From an uncultured Psychrosphaera sp. (GTDB taxonomy: Bacteria; Pseudomonadota; Gammaproteobacteria; Enterobacterales; Alteromonadaceae), in the NCBI RefSeq assembly GCF_947500655.1, contig NZ_CANMSK010000003.1, forward strand, positions 62,001-126,000: a DNA stretch of 64,000 bases, given 5' to 3'. Positions 51,906 through 61,576 of this stretch are shown piece by piece. Numbering within the stretch: the first letter of the stretch is position 1; each line of letters begins with the position of its first letter. The notes below the pieces were generated by a model that worked only from the letters and a program-made list of their open reading frames with translations, was not told the DNA's origin and searched no databases. The position numbers and the translations under genes are program-made.

Positions 51906-52922
51906 ATGTTAAGAAAATCCTACAAAGTGACGTTCACCATTCACTTTGTTACTGATTTATATCTGGACTGCGATTTGAATAATAAACCTTATCAAAACAA
52001 CCAACTAACACCACCAACACAAAATAACGTTGCTGTTTTAGATATAGGTTCAAATAGTTTCCATCTCATCATAGTTAGCCTAAATCCAAATGAATTAAGT
52101 ATTTTACATAAAGCCAAATACAAAGTTGGATTGGCTGAGGACTTAATTAACACTGGATTACTCAGCCCAGAAGCTATTGCTACTGGTTTAGAGGCACTCA
52201 AGCAAATCAATTCTGTGGTCGATAGTTATCCAATTGATCATGTAAGAGTTATTGCAACACAAGCATTACGTAGCGCAAAAAATACAGAAGAGTTTATTAA
52301 CCAAGCTCAAAAAGTATTTCCTTACCCGATTGAAGTGATCTCAGGTAAAGAAGAAGCACGTTTAATTTACAAAGGCGTGGTAAGTCGAGAACAAGCTAGT
52401 GAGGTTCAATTAGTTATTGATATTGGTGGCGGTTCTTCGGAATTTGTTATCGGACAAAGTATACAAGCTAAATTACTCAATAGTATTAACATTGGTTGTG
52501 TGAGCTTTACCAACCAATTTTTTAGTCACGGTGAGCTTAGCCAGCATGCATTTAACCAAGCAATTGATGCCGCCTGTAAGCAAATAGAACCTATTTCAGC
52601 CGAATATATAGCACATAGTTGGGATGTTTGTTTTGGCACATCTGGTTCAATTGAGAGTATTTTTTCTGTTATGCAAATGATGAAAATAGGCAATCAAGTT
52701 AACCTTCACAATTTAGAAACATTAATGTCACAAATCATCACATTTAAATCTGCTAACTTACTTAAGTTAGGTGTAATTAATGAAGACAGAAAATGTGTTT
52801 TCCCAGCAGGTTTAGCTATATTAATAGCTATGTTCCGCACCTTAAAAATTAGCCATATGGAGTTTTCACAAGCTGATCTTGGCCAAGGCGTTGCCTTTGA
52901 ACTCATGGAACAACAAGATTAA
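51906..52922 (+). CDS. Short Ppx/GppA family phosphatase
   Basis: Acts on polyphosphate or pppGpp in relatives. It has the actin-like VAVLDIGSNSFHLIIV, the second phosphate loop IDIGGGSSEFVIG and the GKEEARLIYKGVV segment. At 338 residues it holds only the two actin-like subdomains. The C-terminal HD-like region of E. coli Ppx (513) and GppA (494) is missing. The first 35 residues look unlike the family and no good ribosome site precedes the ATG, so the true start may be later (for example TTG at 51975). Lying in the pho cluster, exopolyphosphatase is the likelier role. Confidence 0.85.
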   Translation: MLRKSYKVTFTIHFVTDLYLDCDLNNKPYQNNQLTPPTQNNVAVLDIGSNSFHLIIVSLNPNELSILHKAKYKVGLAEDLINTGLLSPEAIATGLEALKQINSVVDSYPIDHVRVIATQALRSAKNTEEFINQAQKVFPYPIEVISGKEEARLIYKGVVSREQASEVQLVIDIGGGSSEFVIGQSIQAKLLNSINIGCVSFTNQFFSHGELSQHAFNQAIDAACKQIEPISAEYIAHSWDVCFGTSGSIESIFSVMQMMKIGNQVNLHNLETLMSQIITFKSANLLKLGVINEDRKCVFPAGLAILIAMFRTLKISHMEFSQADLGQGVAFELMEQQD

Positions 52923-53040
52923 TCACTTTTAAATCAAGCCTTCTATTTACCGTTTTTTTCTAGCCTTTTCAAAGTCATTGTTCCAAACAAAGACACTTCA
53001 GTTTTTTCTAATATTTAATAATTATTCAGTTAAATTCACT

Positions 53041-53074
53041 TTGTAATATTTTTGACATATAACCCGAATATGAT
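53041..53074 (+). promoter_or_regulatory. Pho box and -10 of pstS
   Basis: TTGTAAT-ATTT-TTGACAT (53041-53058), 10 bases, TATGAT (53069-53074). Confidence 0.75.
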
Positions 53075-53160
53075 GGCCACAGCTTTTTAAGAAACAAGTA
53101 TTTTTTTATAACGAAACCTTTAACCCATTGCCAATTATTTAAACTTGGCAGGAGTAAAAT

Positions 53161-54129
53161 ATGAAATTAAAAACATTGTTCAGCGTGTTAGGTTTTACCT
53201 TAACTACGTTAGTATCAACATCATCAATGGCTGTTGATAAAGAAATTGCCGACTATGAAAAAACAAGTGGCATCTCAGGTAACCTTTCAACGGTTGGTTC
53301 TGATACTTTGGCTAATATGATGACATTTTGGGCTGAAGAATTTAAACGTCTATACCCAAATGTAAATATTCAAATTCAAGCGGCTGGTTCTTCTACTGCT
53401 CCTCCGGCATTAACGGAAGGGACATCTAACTTTGGTCCTATGAGCCGTAAAATGAAGTCAAAAGAAATTGAATCTTTTGAAAAACGTTTTGGTTATAAAC
53501 CAACTGCAATTCCAGTAGCTATTGATGCTCTTGCTGTGTTTGTACATAAAGACAATCCAATTAAAGGATTAAAAATCTCAGAAGTAGACGCTATTTTTTC
53601 TGCTACACGTAAATGTGGTAGCGACCAAGATATCTCTCGTTGGGGCGACACTGGTTTAACAGGTCAGTGGGCTGCTAAAGACATTCAATTATACGGGCGT
53701 AACTCAGTTTCTGGTACATACGGTTACTTTAAAAAGAAAGCACTATGTAAAGGTGATTTCAAAAACAACGTAAACGAGCAACCAGGTTCAGCGTCTGTTG
53801 TACAATCTGTATCTTCATCATTAAATGGTATCGGTTACTCAGGTATCGGTTACAAAACGTCTGGTGTTAGAGCTATCGCATTAGCGAAAAAAGGCACTAA
53901 CTACGTTGAAGCTAACATGGAAAATGCAGTATCTGGTAAATACCCTTTATCTCGTTTTCTTTATGTTTATGTTAACAAGCATCCAAACAAACCGCTTTCT
54001 CCAATGGAAACTGAGTTTGTAAAAATGGTACTTTCACAACAAGGTCAACAAATTGTAGAAAAAGATGGATATATTCCATTACCTGCAAAAGTTGTAGCTA
54101 AACAGCTTAAAGTACTTGGCTTAAACTAA
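53161..54129 (+). CDS. pstS: Phosphate-binding periplasmic protein PstS
   Basis: 322 residues with a signal peptide ending near SSMA and no lipobox. The phosphate-binding loops appear as TVGSDTLAN and [14 protein letters not shown], with GPMSRKMK after. [16 protein letters not shown] is the third loop. It is unlinked in transcription from pstCAB because gcvR lies between on the other strand, and it ends in its own terminator. Confidence 0.93.
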   Translation: MKLKTLFSVLGFTLTTLVSTSSMAVDKEIADYEKTSGISGNLSTVGSDTLANMMTFWAEEFKRLYPNVNIQIQAAGSSTAPPALTEGTSNFGPMSRKMKSKEIESFEKRFGYKPTAIPVAIDALAVFVHKDNPIKGLKISEVDAIFSATRKCGSDQDISRWGDTGLTGQWAAKDIQLYGRNSVSGTYGYFKKKALCKGDFKNNVNEQPGSASVVQSVSSSLNGIGYSGIGYKTSGVRAIALAKKGTNYVEANMENAVSGKYPLSRFLYVYVNKHPNKPLSPMETEFVKMVLSQQGQQIVEKDGYIPLPAKVVAKQLKVLGLN

Positions 54130-54159
54130 GGCTAACGTATATGGCTATAAGCCATTCAT

Positions 54160-54188
54160 AAAAAAACCGAGCATCGCTCGGTTTTTTT
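54160..54188. terminator. Terminator after pstS
   Basis: AAAACCGAGC-at-CGCTCGGTTTT type hairpin with T run on the plus side and A run on the other. Confidence 0.85.
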
Positions 54189-54212
54189 ATGTTTTTAATT
54201 CGTATTATAATT

Positions 54213-54719
54213 TCAACATGCTTCATCTAAATCAACAATAATATCTGATGCTAAATTTTCTAAGGCATCAGCTATAACATCCGCATTCATTCCTGTTGGT
54301 AAGTATACTTTTGCGACAGCATGAAACAAACCTCCTCCCCAGTTGGGTGCTGTTTGGCAACGGCTGGTAAATTGAATAATACTGCCACCTTTGTGGGTAA
54401 TTATGCTTGAAAGCTCTTGCACTATACCTTTACGATCATTACCGGTAATAACAAATTCAATTTCTTGCCCTGCAGGTAGCTCTTCTCCGGTTGCATCATG
54501 AATATCAATTTTTAATTCCTTGATATTGGTAAGTGCTGAAGTCAATGCTTGAATGTTATCCGCTGCAACTTCAATCTCTACTACGCCAGCAAAGTAACCG
54601 CTTAGGTGGGATAAGTTACTTACCAACCAGTTGGCATGATGTTCAACTAAAGCATTAGAAATAATCTCTACTAATCCTAATTTATCCCTACCAATTACTG
54701 TCAAAATAAGTCGTTTCAT
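54213..54719 (-). CDS. gcvR: GcvR-like ACT-domain regulator
   Basis: 168 residues with two tandem ACT domains. The first opens LILTVIGRDKLGLVEIISNALVEHHANWL and the second EFVITGNDRKGIVQELSSII. In E. coli GcvR (190) binds GcvA to repress the glycine cleavage operon when glycine is low. Why it sits between pstS and pstC is unclear; it is read against both. The family contains regulators beyond glycine cleavage, so the exact role is open. Confidence 0.82.
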   Translation of the reverse strand: MKRLILTVIGRDKLGLVEIISNALVEHHANWLVSNLSHLSGYFAGVVEIEVAADNIQALTSALTNIKELKIDIHDATGEELPAGQEIEFVITGNDRKGIVQELSSIITHKGGSIIQFTSRCQTAPNWGGGLFHAVAKVYLPTGMNADVIADALENLASDIIVDLDEAC

Positions 54720-54887
54720 TAAACCTTAAGTCCTTCTCGCCTCTTTTAAACGTCTCCAGAGTATTAACGGTAAAGTATAAATAATCCAGAAAACGAATGC
54801 ATAAATACCCACCAAACTACTTGATGATTGATTTTTAATCAAATTTTATTTGTGCCATCATCAAATTATTACATTGGTATAATTTTT

Positions 54888-54921
54888 ATGTCACATAACT
54901 GTAACATTAACGCCATATACT
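54888..54921 (+). promoter_or_regulatory. Pho box and -10 of pstCAB-phoU
   Basis: ATGTCAC-ATAA-CTGTAAC (54888-54905), 10 bases, TATACT (54916-54921). Confidence 0.8.
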
Positions 54922-54952
54922 AACGGCAATCAAAAATAAGTTGGATTTTTAG

Positions 54953-57208
54953 ATGTCTAGTACTTCAGACAATGCTTTAAAAACAGAATCGACTAGGTTA
55001 CTTAAAGATAAAGTAGCCAAGTATGGTGTAACCGCCGGCGGCATAATGGTTTTATGCGCTTTGTTACTAATATTCTTTTATCTTCTTTATATTGTAAAAC
55101 CGGTTTTTAATGCAGCTGAAATTGAATCGGTTACCAATATAGATGAGCTGACACAGATTTATGCAAGTGTGGCTGTAGAAGAACAAAATGAAATTGCATT
55201 TGCTTTGACCGAAAAAGGCTTAGTTGACTTTTATGCATTAACCGGTAATAAAGCTGGACAACTTATACTGTCTGAGAAGATCCCAGCAGTTAGTGAGATA
55301 ACGGCATTTGATGCTAGTGCTCCTCAAAAAGGATTATACGGCTACATTAACCAGCAGTCTGAGTTATTAATTATAAAACCTGATTTCAGAGTCACGTTTC
55401 CAGATGACAAAAGACAGCTGCTCCCTTATATAAGCTATCCTTTTGGAGAAAGTACTATCTCTTTAGAAGCCGACAGCTTATTTACAATTAACAAATTTTC
55501 ATTTGCCACTAACGAAGAATCTATTGGCTTAATCCATCAACATTCTGATTCAAAAATATATTTCACTAAGTTAGAAGGTGAAGAAAATATGTTTTCAGAA
55601 GAGATTGAATGGACTGCAAACTCGACAGAGTTAACTCAAATAAGTGGGAATATTCTACATACACTTGTATCGCCTGATTTGTCTCGTGCATTTATTATTA
55701 CAACCAATCAGTTATATGTATTTAACACTCGCGACTCAAGTGACGTATCACTACTTTATAATGTAAACTTGATTGCTAATTTAAATTCAAACATTCAAGT
55801 TACAGCGGCAAATTTATTGGCAGGTGCTAACTCAGTTATCGTCGGCTTTAGTAACGGGGTACTTGAACAATGGTTTGAAACCAACAGCGACCAAGGCCGT
55901 GACTTTGTTAAAGTTCGCCAATTTGAATTATCAGGTGACGCTAAAGGCTCTTCCGTTCAAGCGATTTACCCTGAGTTCTATCGTCGTACTTTCCTAGCTG
56001 CAACAGAATCAGGTCATATCAATCTTTTCCACACCACCTCAGAAGCAGAATTGTGGCAAGGTAAACTAGCCGACGGGAAAATTGATTCGTTAGCGTTTTC
56101 ACCTCGTTCAAATGCCGTTATTTCAATTGCGAACAATACGTTAAACATTTCAAAAGTTGAAAATGAACACCCTGAAGTAACTTGGTCTGGATTATGGCAA
56201 GAAGTGTGGTATGAAGGTTACCCTGAAGCCGACTACGTTTGGCAATCATCTTCTGCAAGTGATGACTTTGAGTCTAAATTTAGCTTAGTTCCAATTTCGT
56301 TTGGTACCTTAAAAGCGGCTATGTACGCTATGTTATTTGCCGTTCCTATTGGTTTATCGGCTGCTATCTATACCGCTTACTTTATGGCTCCAAATGTTCG
56401 TAAATTTGTTAAACCTACCGTTGAAATTATGGAAGCCTTACCAACTGTTATCTTAGGCTTCTTGGCGGGGTTATGGTTAGCACCTGTGATTGAAGACCAT
56501 CTCCCAGGGGTTGTGCTGCTACTAATATTATTACCTATTACCATTATATTAACTGCATTTGCTTGGCATAACTTACCAGCCAAAATTAAAAATACAGTTC
56601 CACAAGGTTGGGACTCCATTATATTATTACCGGTTGTTGTTATCGTTTCTTATATGGCTTTTAGTCTTAGTCCATTAGTAGAAGAGTGGTTATTTGATGG
56701 TAATACACGTTTATACATTACTAACGAGTTAGGCATTAATTTTGACCAACGTAACTCATTGATTGTTGGTATTGCCATGGGCTTTGCGGTTATTCCAACT
56801 ATCTTCTCCATTGCAGAAGATGCGGTATTTAGCGTACCTAAAACACTATCTAATGGTTCACTAGCGTTAGGCGCAACACAATGGCAAACCTTAGTTAAAG
56901 TGGTATTACTAACAGCAAGTCCAGGTATATTTTCAGCCGTAATGATGGGCTTAGGCCGCGCAGTTGGTGAAACTATGATTGTGCTTATGGCAACAGGTAA
57001 TACACCAATTATGGATTGGAGCATATTTGAAGGCATGCGCACTTTATCTGCAAACATTGCGGTTGAAATGCCAGAATCTGAAGTAGGTAGTTCGCACTAT
57101 AGAATTCTATTCTTAGCCGCCTTTGTATTATTTATATTTACTTTTGTGGTAAACACTATCGCCGAGTTTGTGCGTCAGCGTTTACGTGAAAAGTACAGTT
57201 CACTTTAA
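54953..57208 (+). CDS. pstC: Phosphate ABC transporter permease PstC, long form
   Basis: 751 residues, against 319 in E. coli. A membrane segment at about 24-46 leads into a periplasmic region of about 380 residues (50-430). That region is rich in short beta strands with NVLEQW-, FHTTSEAELW- and AFSPRSNAV-like words recalling a beta-propeller. The permease domain (about 445-751) has the EAA loop GSLALGATQWQTLVKV. The big domain could bind PstS or sense ligand; no function is known to me. First gene of pstC-pstA-pstB-phoU. Confidence 0.92.
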   Translation: MSSTSDNALKTESTRLLKDKVAKYGVTAGGIMVLCALLLIFFYLLYIVKPVFNAAEIESVTNIDELTQIYASVAVEEQNEIAFALTEKGLVDFYALTGNKAGQLILSEKIPAVSEITAFDASAPQKGLYGYINQQSELLIIKPDFRVTFPDDKRQLLPYISYPFGESTISLEADSLFTINKFSFATNEESIGLIHQHSDSKIYFTKLEGEENMFSEEIEWTANSTELTQISGNILHTLVSPDLSRAFIITTNQLYVFNTRDSSDVSLLYNVNLIANLNSNIQVTAANLLAGANSVIVGFSNGVLEQWFETNSDQGRDFVKVRQFELSGDAKGSSVQAIYPEFYRRTFLAATESGHINLFHTTSEAELWQGKLADGKIDSLAFSPRSNAVISIANNTLNISKVENEHPEVTWSGLWQEVWYEGYPEADYVWQSSSASDDFESKFSLVPISFGTLKAAMYAMLFAVPIGLSAAIYTAYFMAPNVRKFVKPTVEIMEALPTVILGFLAGLWLAPVIEDHLPGVVLLLILLPITIILTAFAWHNLPAKIKNTVPQGWDSIILLPVVVIVSYMAFSLSPLVEEWLFDGNTRLYITNELGINFDQRNSLIVGIAMGFAVIPTIFSIAEDAVFSVPKTLSNGSLALGATQWQTLVKVVLLTASPGIFSAVMMGLGRAVGETMIVLMATGNTPIMDWSIFEGMRTLSANIAVEMPESEVGSSHYRILFLAAFVLFIFTFVVNTIAEFVRQRLREKYSSL

Positions 57209-57239
57209 CCCGTAACTTGAATATATCAGGAGTATAACA

Positions 57240-58889
57240 ATGAAATTATGGTTCAAGTCTGGGTCACCGTGGGTATGGATGACAGCTGGCGCAGTAAGTG
57301 TCAGTTTAATATCCGTTATTGGCTTATTACTATTAATCGCAAGCCGTGGCTTAACGTATTTTTGGCCGGCCGATATTCATCAATTTGAAATCACTACGCA
57401 AGCGGGTGTAAGTAAAACCATTATTGGTGAGATATACGAAAAAGAACAAGTACCAACTCAACAACTTGTTGAATCGGGTGTTTTGTTTAAAGAAACTCAA
57501 GGTGAGACTGTAGAGAGACTTTTAATTAAAACCGGTAACCGTGAATATGTTGATTTAGACTTTCAATGGTTACTAACCACTTATATTCAGCAAGAATCCA
57601 CGCCAACTGGTTTAGCGGTTTTTGAACGTAGTAAAAATGGTAACTTTTATGGTTACTTAGATAGTATTATTCAAGACGGCAAGGTTGTTACCGAGAATAA
57701 AAATCAATTATTAGCTGAGTTAATTGAGCGTGCCGTTGAGTTAAACGACAAAGCATTAGATTTACAAAACGGTGAAATTGGTGCAATCAACTACGAGTTT
57801 GAAAGACTTAGGCTTAAACAAAGAAAACATGAGTTAGAAGGTGATTTAACTGAGCAAGTTAAGTTAGAAATAGAAGCTCAACGTGATGCACTTCAAGCTG
57901 AATACCTCACGTATGAAAAAGAATTGTTTGAATACCGTAACTTAGCAAAACGTGACAGTGTTATCATTAAAGATATGCGTGGCGAACTAGTTACTATACA
58001 ACTAAATTATATACTGGATGTTATTTTTCCAAATGACATGTCAACAATAGAAAAGCTAGGCCAATTTGGTAAGCAAATCGGCAAATTTATTGTTAATGAT
58101 CCACGTGAAGCCAATACCGAAGGCGGCGTATTCCCTGCTATATTCGGTACGGTTTTCATGGTGATGTTGATGGCTGTTATTGTAACGCCATTCGGTGTTA
58201 TCGCTGCGGTTTACCTACATGAATATGCAGGTAACAGCGCGATCACTAAAATCATCAGAATATCGGTTATTAACTTAGCAGGTGTGCCGTCTATTGTTTA
58301 TGGTGTATTTGGTTTAGGTTTCTTTGTTTACATGTTTGGTGGCTCTATAGACCAACTATTTTATCCAGAAGCATTACCGGGTCCAACATTTGGAACTCCT
58401 GGTATGCTTTGGTCAGCCTTAACATTGGCTATATTAACCTTGCCTGTTGTTATTGTTTCAACAGAAGAAGGATTATCTCGAATTCCTGGCTCATTACGCC
58501 AAGGTTCATTAGCGCTTGGAGCAACAAAAGCTGAAACCTTATGGCGCATTGTTATTCCTATGGCAAGCCCTGCAATAATGACAGGTTTAATACTTGCTGT
58601 GGCACGAGCGGCTGGTGAAGTAGCACCGTTAATGTTAGTCGGCGTAGTAAAAATGGCGCCAACATTACCGCTAGATGGTAACTTCCCGTTTGTGCATTTA
58701 GACCGTAAGTTTATGCATTTAGGTTTCCACATTTATGATGTTGGTTTCCAAAGTCCAAATGTTGAAGCTGCAAGACCGTTAGTATATGCAACATCCTTTT
58801 TACTGGTCACTGTTATTGTCGCTTTAAACATAACTGCCATTGGCATACGTAACCATTTACGTGAAAAATATAAAGCGCTAGACCATTAA
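57240..58889 (+). CDS. pstA: Phosphate ABC transporter permease PstA, long form
   Basis: 549 residues, against 296 in E. coli. After the first membrane segment (about 17-37) a periplasmic insert of about 250 residues includes a charged helical, coiled-coil-like stretch (about 155-240, for example ERLRLKQRKHELEG). The permease domain fills about 295-545, with the EAA loop GSLALGATKAETLWRIV. The insert pairs with the enlarged PstC, so the two extra domains probably meet in the periplasm. Confidence 0.93.
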   Translation: MKLWFKSGSPWVWMTAGAVSVSLISVIGLLLLIASRGLTYFWPADIHQFEITTQAGVSKTIIGEIYEKEQVPTQQLVESGVLFKETQGETVERLLIKTGNREYVDLDFQWLLTTYIQQESTPTGLAVFERSKNGNFYGYLDSIIQDGKVVTENKNQLLAELIERAVELNDKALDLQNGEIGAINYEFERLRLKQRKHELEGDLTEQVKLEIEAQRDALQAEYLTYEKELFEYRNLAKRDSVIIKDMRGELVTIQLNYILDVIFPNDMSTIEKLGQFGKQIGKFIVNDPREANTEGGVFPAIFGTVFMVMLMAVIVTPFGVIAAVYLHEYAGNSAITKIIRISVINLAGVPSIVYGVFGLGFFVYMFGGSIDQLFYPEALPGPTFGTPGMLWSALTLAILTLPVVIVSTEEGLSRIPGSLRQGSLALGATKAETLWRIVIPMASPAIMTGLILAVARAAGEVAPLMLVGVVKMAPTLPLDGNFPFVHLDRKFMHLGFHIYDVGFQSPNVEAARPLVYATSFLLVTVIVALNITAIGIRNHLREKYKALDH

Positions 58890-58979
58890 TACATTAGTAA
58901 TAGATTAGTAAAACGGTATTTATAACCATTGAGAGTGAATACCGTCTAAGACAAATTAAAACGATTAAGTGAGTAAGAC

Positions 58980-59804
58980 ATGATTTCCATGGCACCTGAT
59001 ATGAGTAACAAAAAGTCATCAATAATAGATTTAAGTAACTTACAAGAGCAACAAATTGCTCTTCGCATAAAAAGCTTAGATCTTTATTATGCTGAAAAAC
59101 AAGCTTTAGAAAATATCACTATGAATATACCTAAAGGACAAGTTACTGCGTTTATCGGTCCTTCTGGTTGTGGTAAGTCAACGTTGTTACGTTGTATTAA
59201 CCGTATGAATGATTTGGTAGATACTTGTAAAATTGAAGGCCAAATTCTTTTACATAACCAAAACATCTATGACAAGTCAGTAGATGTTGCCTCTTTACGT
59301 CGTAAAGTCGGTATGGTTTTTCAACGTCCTAATCCTTTTCCTAAAAGTATTTATGAGAATGTTGTTTATGGTTTGCGCTTACAAGGTGTGAAAGACCGTC
59401 GTGTACTAGATGAAGTAGTTGAAAACGCATTACGTAATGCAGCCCTTTGGAATGAAGTAAAAGACCGTTTACACGACAGTGCATTAGGTTTATCAGGCGG
59501 ACAGCAACAAAGACTTGTTATTGCTCGTGCCATTGCTATTGAGCCAGAAGTACTACTATTAGATGAACCAACATCAGCACTTGATCCAATCTCAACTTTA
59601 ACCATTGAAGAATTGATCACAGAGTTAAAAAATAAATACACAGTTGTTATTGTTACTCATAACATGCAACAAGCAGCTCGTGTATCTGATCAAACTGCCT
59701 TTATGTACATGGGCCAGTTAATTGAACATGCTGATACAAACACATTATTTACAACACCAAGTAAGAAGAAAACAGAAGATTATATTACTGGCCGTTACGG
59801 TTAG
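58980..59804 (+). CDS. pstB: Phosphate ABC transporter ATP-binding protein PstB
   Basis: 274 residues. Walker [10 protein letters not shown] (60-68), signature LSGGQQQRL, Walker [14 protein letters not shown] and the switch His in VTHNMQQA are all present. Drives phosphate import through PstC and PstA. A spacing of 90 bases from pstA and 72 to phoU without a terminator fits one operon. Confidence 0.97.
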   Translation: MISMAPDMSNKKSSIIDLSNLQEQQIALRIKSLDLYYAEKQALENITMNIPKGQVTAFIGPSGCGKSTLLRCINRMNDLVDTCKIEGQILLHNQNIYDKSVDVASLRRKVGMVFQRPNPFPKSIYENVVYGLRLQGVKDRRVLDEVVENALRNAALWNEVKDRLHDSALGLSGGQQQRLVIARAIAIEPEVLLLDEPTSALDPISTLTIEELITELKNKYTVVIVTHNMQQAARVSDQTAFMYMGQLIEHADTNTLFTTPSKKKTEDYITGRYG

Positions 59805-59876
59805 TAATATCGCATTACTCCTAAATACGGTTTTTAACTCTACATTTGGCATAGCAAATTTACAAAAGGTAAGACG

Positions 59877-60584
59877 ATGGAATTTAATATTAACAAACAT
59901 ATCTCTGGTCAATTTAACGATGAGTTAGAACAGATCAGAAACGACGTATTAAAAATGGGTGGATTGGTTGAGCAGCAACTTACCAATGCACTTAACGCCG
60001 TTAATAAAAGCGACAAAGATTTAGCTAAACAAGTTTTAGAGTCGGATTACCTAGTAAATAAAATGGACGTGCAAATTGATGAAGACTGTAACCGTATTAT
60101 TGCAAAACGCCAACCTGCAGCATCGGACTTACGTTTAGTATTAGCCATTATCAAAACCGTTACAGATTTAGAACGTATTGGAGATGAAGCTAAACGTATT
60201 GCCAAAGTTGCTCTTGAGTCATTCAATAAAACACAGCAAGAATTCTTAGTCTCTATGGACGGCATGGGCAGAAAAGCGATTACTATGTTGCATGATGTAT
60301 TAGATGCTTTTGCCAGAATGGATGTGGATGCTGCGTTTGACGTACACAAAGCAGATAAAGAACTAGACCGTGAATACGAAGGTATTGCGCGTCAGTTAAT
60401 GACTCATATGATGGAAGATCCTCGTTCCATTCCAAAAATAATGGATGTGTTATGGTCTGTGCGTTCTTTAGAGCGTATTGGTGACCGCTGCCAAAACATC
60501 TCTGAGTACGTTATTTACTTTGTAAAAGGTAAGGATGTTCGTCACACATCAGAAGATGAAATTAAACAAAACATCTTAAGCTAG
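59877..60584 (+). CDS. phoU: Phosphate signalling regulator PhoU
   Basis: 235 residues made of two similar three-helix bundles with the family's metal-binding words [27 protein letters not shown] and [24 protein letters not shown]. Links Pst transport state to PhoR kinase activity. Last gene of the pst operon, followed by a terminator. Confidence 0.97.
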   Translation: MEFNINKHISGQFNDELEQIRNDVLKMGGLVEQQLTNALNAVNKSDKDLAKQVLESDYLVNKMDVQIDEDCNRIIAKRQPAASDLRLVLAIIKTVTDLERIGDEAKRIAKVALESFNKTQQEFLVSMDGMGRKAITMLHDVLDAFARMDVDAAFDVHKADKELDREYEGIARQLMTHMMEDPRSIPKIMDVLWSVRSLERIGDRCQNISEYVIYFVKGKDVRHTSEDEIKQNILS

Positions 60585-60632
60585 GGAAATAAGTATAGAA
60601 TTACTATACTGTATACCTCCCACAAAGCCAAT

Positions 60633-60660
60633 GAAAACGCCTATTAAAGGCGTTTTTTTA
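60633..60660 (+). terminator. Terminator of the pst-phoU operon
   Basis: AAAACGCC-tatta-AAGGCGTTTT type hairpin followed by TTTTA. Confidence 0.85.
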
Positions 60661-60703
60661 TGCTTAAACTTATATGTTACATTTTTATTTCAAAATCAAA
60701 ACC

Positions 60704-60737
60704 TTGTCACACAAGTGTAACATTACCGACATATAAT
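60704..60737 (+). promoter_or_regulatory. Pho box and -10 of the DUF47-pit operon
   Basis: TTGTCAC-ACAA-GTGTAAC (60704-60721), 10 bases, TATAAT (60732-60737). Confidence 0.75.
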
Positions 60738-60856
60738 CTACTCTTGTTGCAATGCATCATTAATTAAATTGCAGAAACGACTAAACAGATGTGACATGGT
60801 CACTTCTACAAGTTACAATTCGCTCGTTTTTACCAACCCCAAAAAGGTATAAAAAT

Positions 60857-61534
60857 ATGGCCTCTAATTCAATACTTGGCTTATTTGCAAAATCTCCTCT
60901 AAAAGCATTAGAAGAGCACATTAATAAAGTACACAGTTCGGCTAAATTACTAGTTCCGTTTTTTGAAGCTGTCTTTGCAGACGATTGGAAAACTGCTGCA
61001 AAAATTCGTGAAGAAATATCACAACTAGAAAAACAAGCAGACGTACTTAAACGTGAGATCAGAATGAATTTACCACGTGGTTTATTCATGCCTGTTGAGC
61101 GTACCGATATCCTTGAGCTTGTTACCCAACAAGACAAAATAGCTAACAAAGCTAAAGATATTTCTGGGCGATTCTTAGGGCGCGAACTTTCAGTTCCTAA
61201 GTCAATACAAACAGAATTCAAAGCTTTTGTTCAACGCAACATTGATGCGACGAAACAAGCTAGAAATGCTATCAACGAAATGGACGAATTACTTGAAACT
61301 GGTTTTAAAGGCCGTGAAGTAGACTTAGTTGAAAACATGATAACTGAATTGGATGCGATAGAAGATGATACCGATCGCATGCAAATAGCCATACGTTTAC
61401 AACTTAAACAGTTGGAAAGCGAATTAAATCCTATTGATGTGATGGTGACTTACCGCATGATTGAATGGATTGGTGAGTTGGCCGATTTGGCCGAACGAGT
61501 AGGTTCACGCCTTGAGCTTATGCTTGCACGTTAA
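60857..61534 (+). CDS. DUF47 PhoU-like protein paired with Pit
   Basis: 225 residues from ATG 60857, with AAGG nearby. An in-frame ATG at 60791 would add 22 residues outside the family. It opens ASNSILGLFAKSPLKALEEHI and is all-helical, with EVDLVENMITELDAIEDDTDRMQI like the PhoU metal motif. This family is usually encoded just before Pit permeases and is thought to regulate them. 42 bases separate it from pit. Confidence 0.92.
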   Translation: MASNSILGLFAKSPLKALEEHINKVHSSAKLLVPFFEAVFADDWKTAAKIREEISQLEKQADVLKREIRMNLPRGLFMPVERTDILELVTQQDKIANKAKDISGRFLGRELSVPKSIQTEFKAFVQRNIDATKQARNAINEMDELLETGFKGREVDLVENMITELDAIEDDTDRMQIAIRLQLKQLESELNPIDVMVTYRMIEWIGELADLAERVGSRLELMLAR

Positions 61535-61576
61535 TCTCAAACATTCTTTTATTAATTAAAAAATTAGGTTAAATCG

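Noticed and set aside
60781-61221. 146-residue minus-strand frame opposite the DUF47 gene
   Set aside because: Antisense shadow; the plus-strand protein is conserved and has a Pho promoter.
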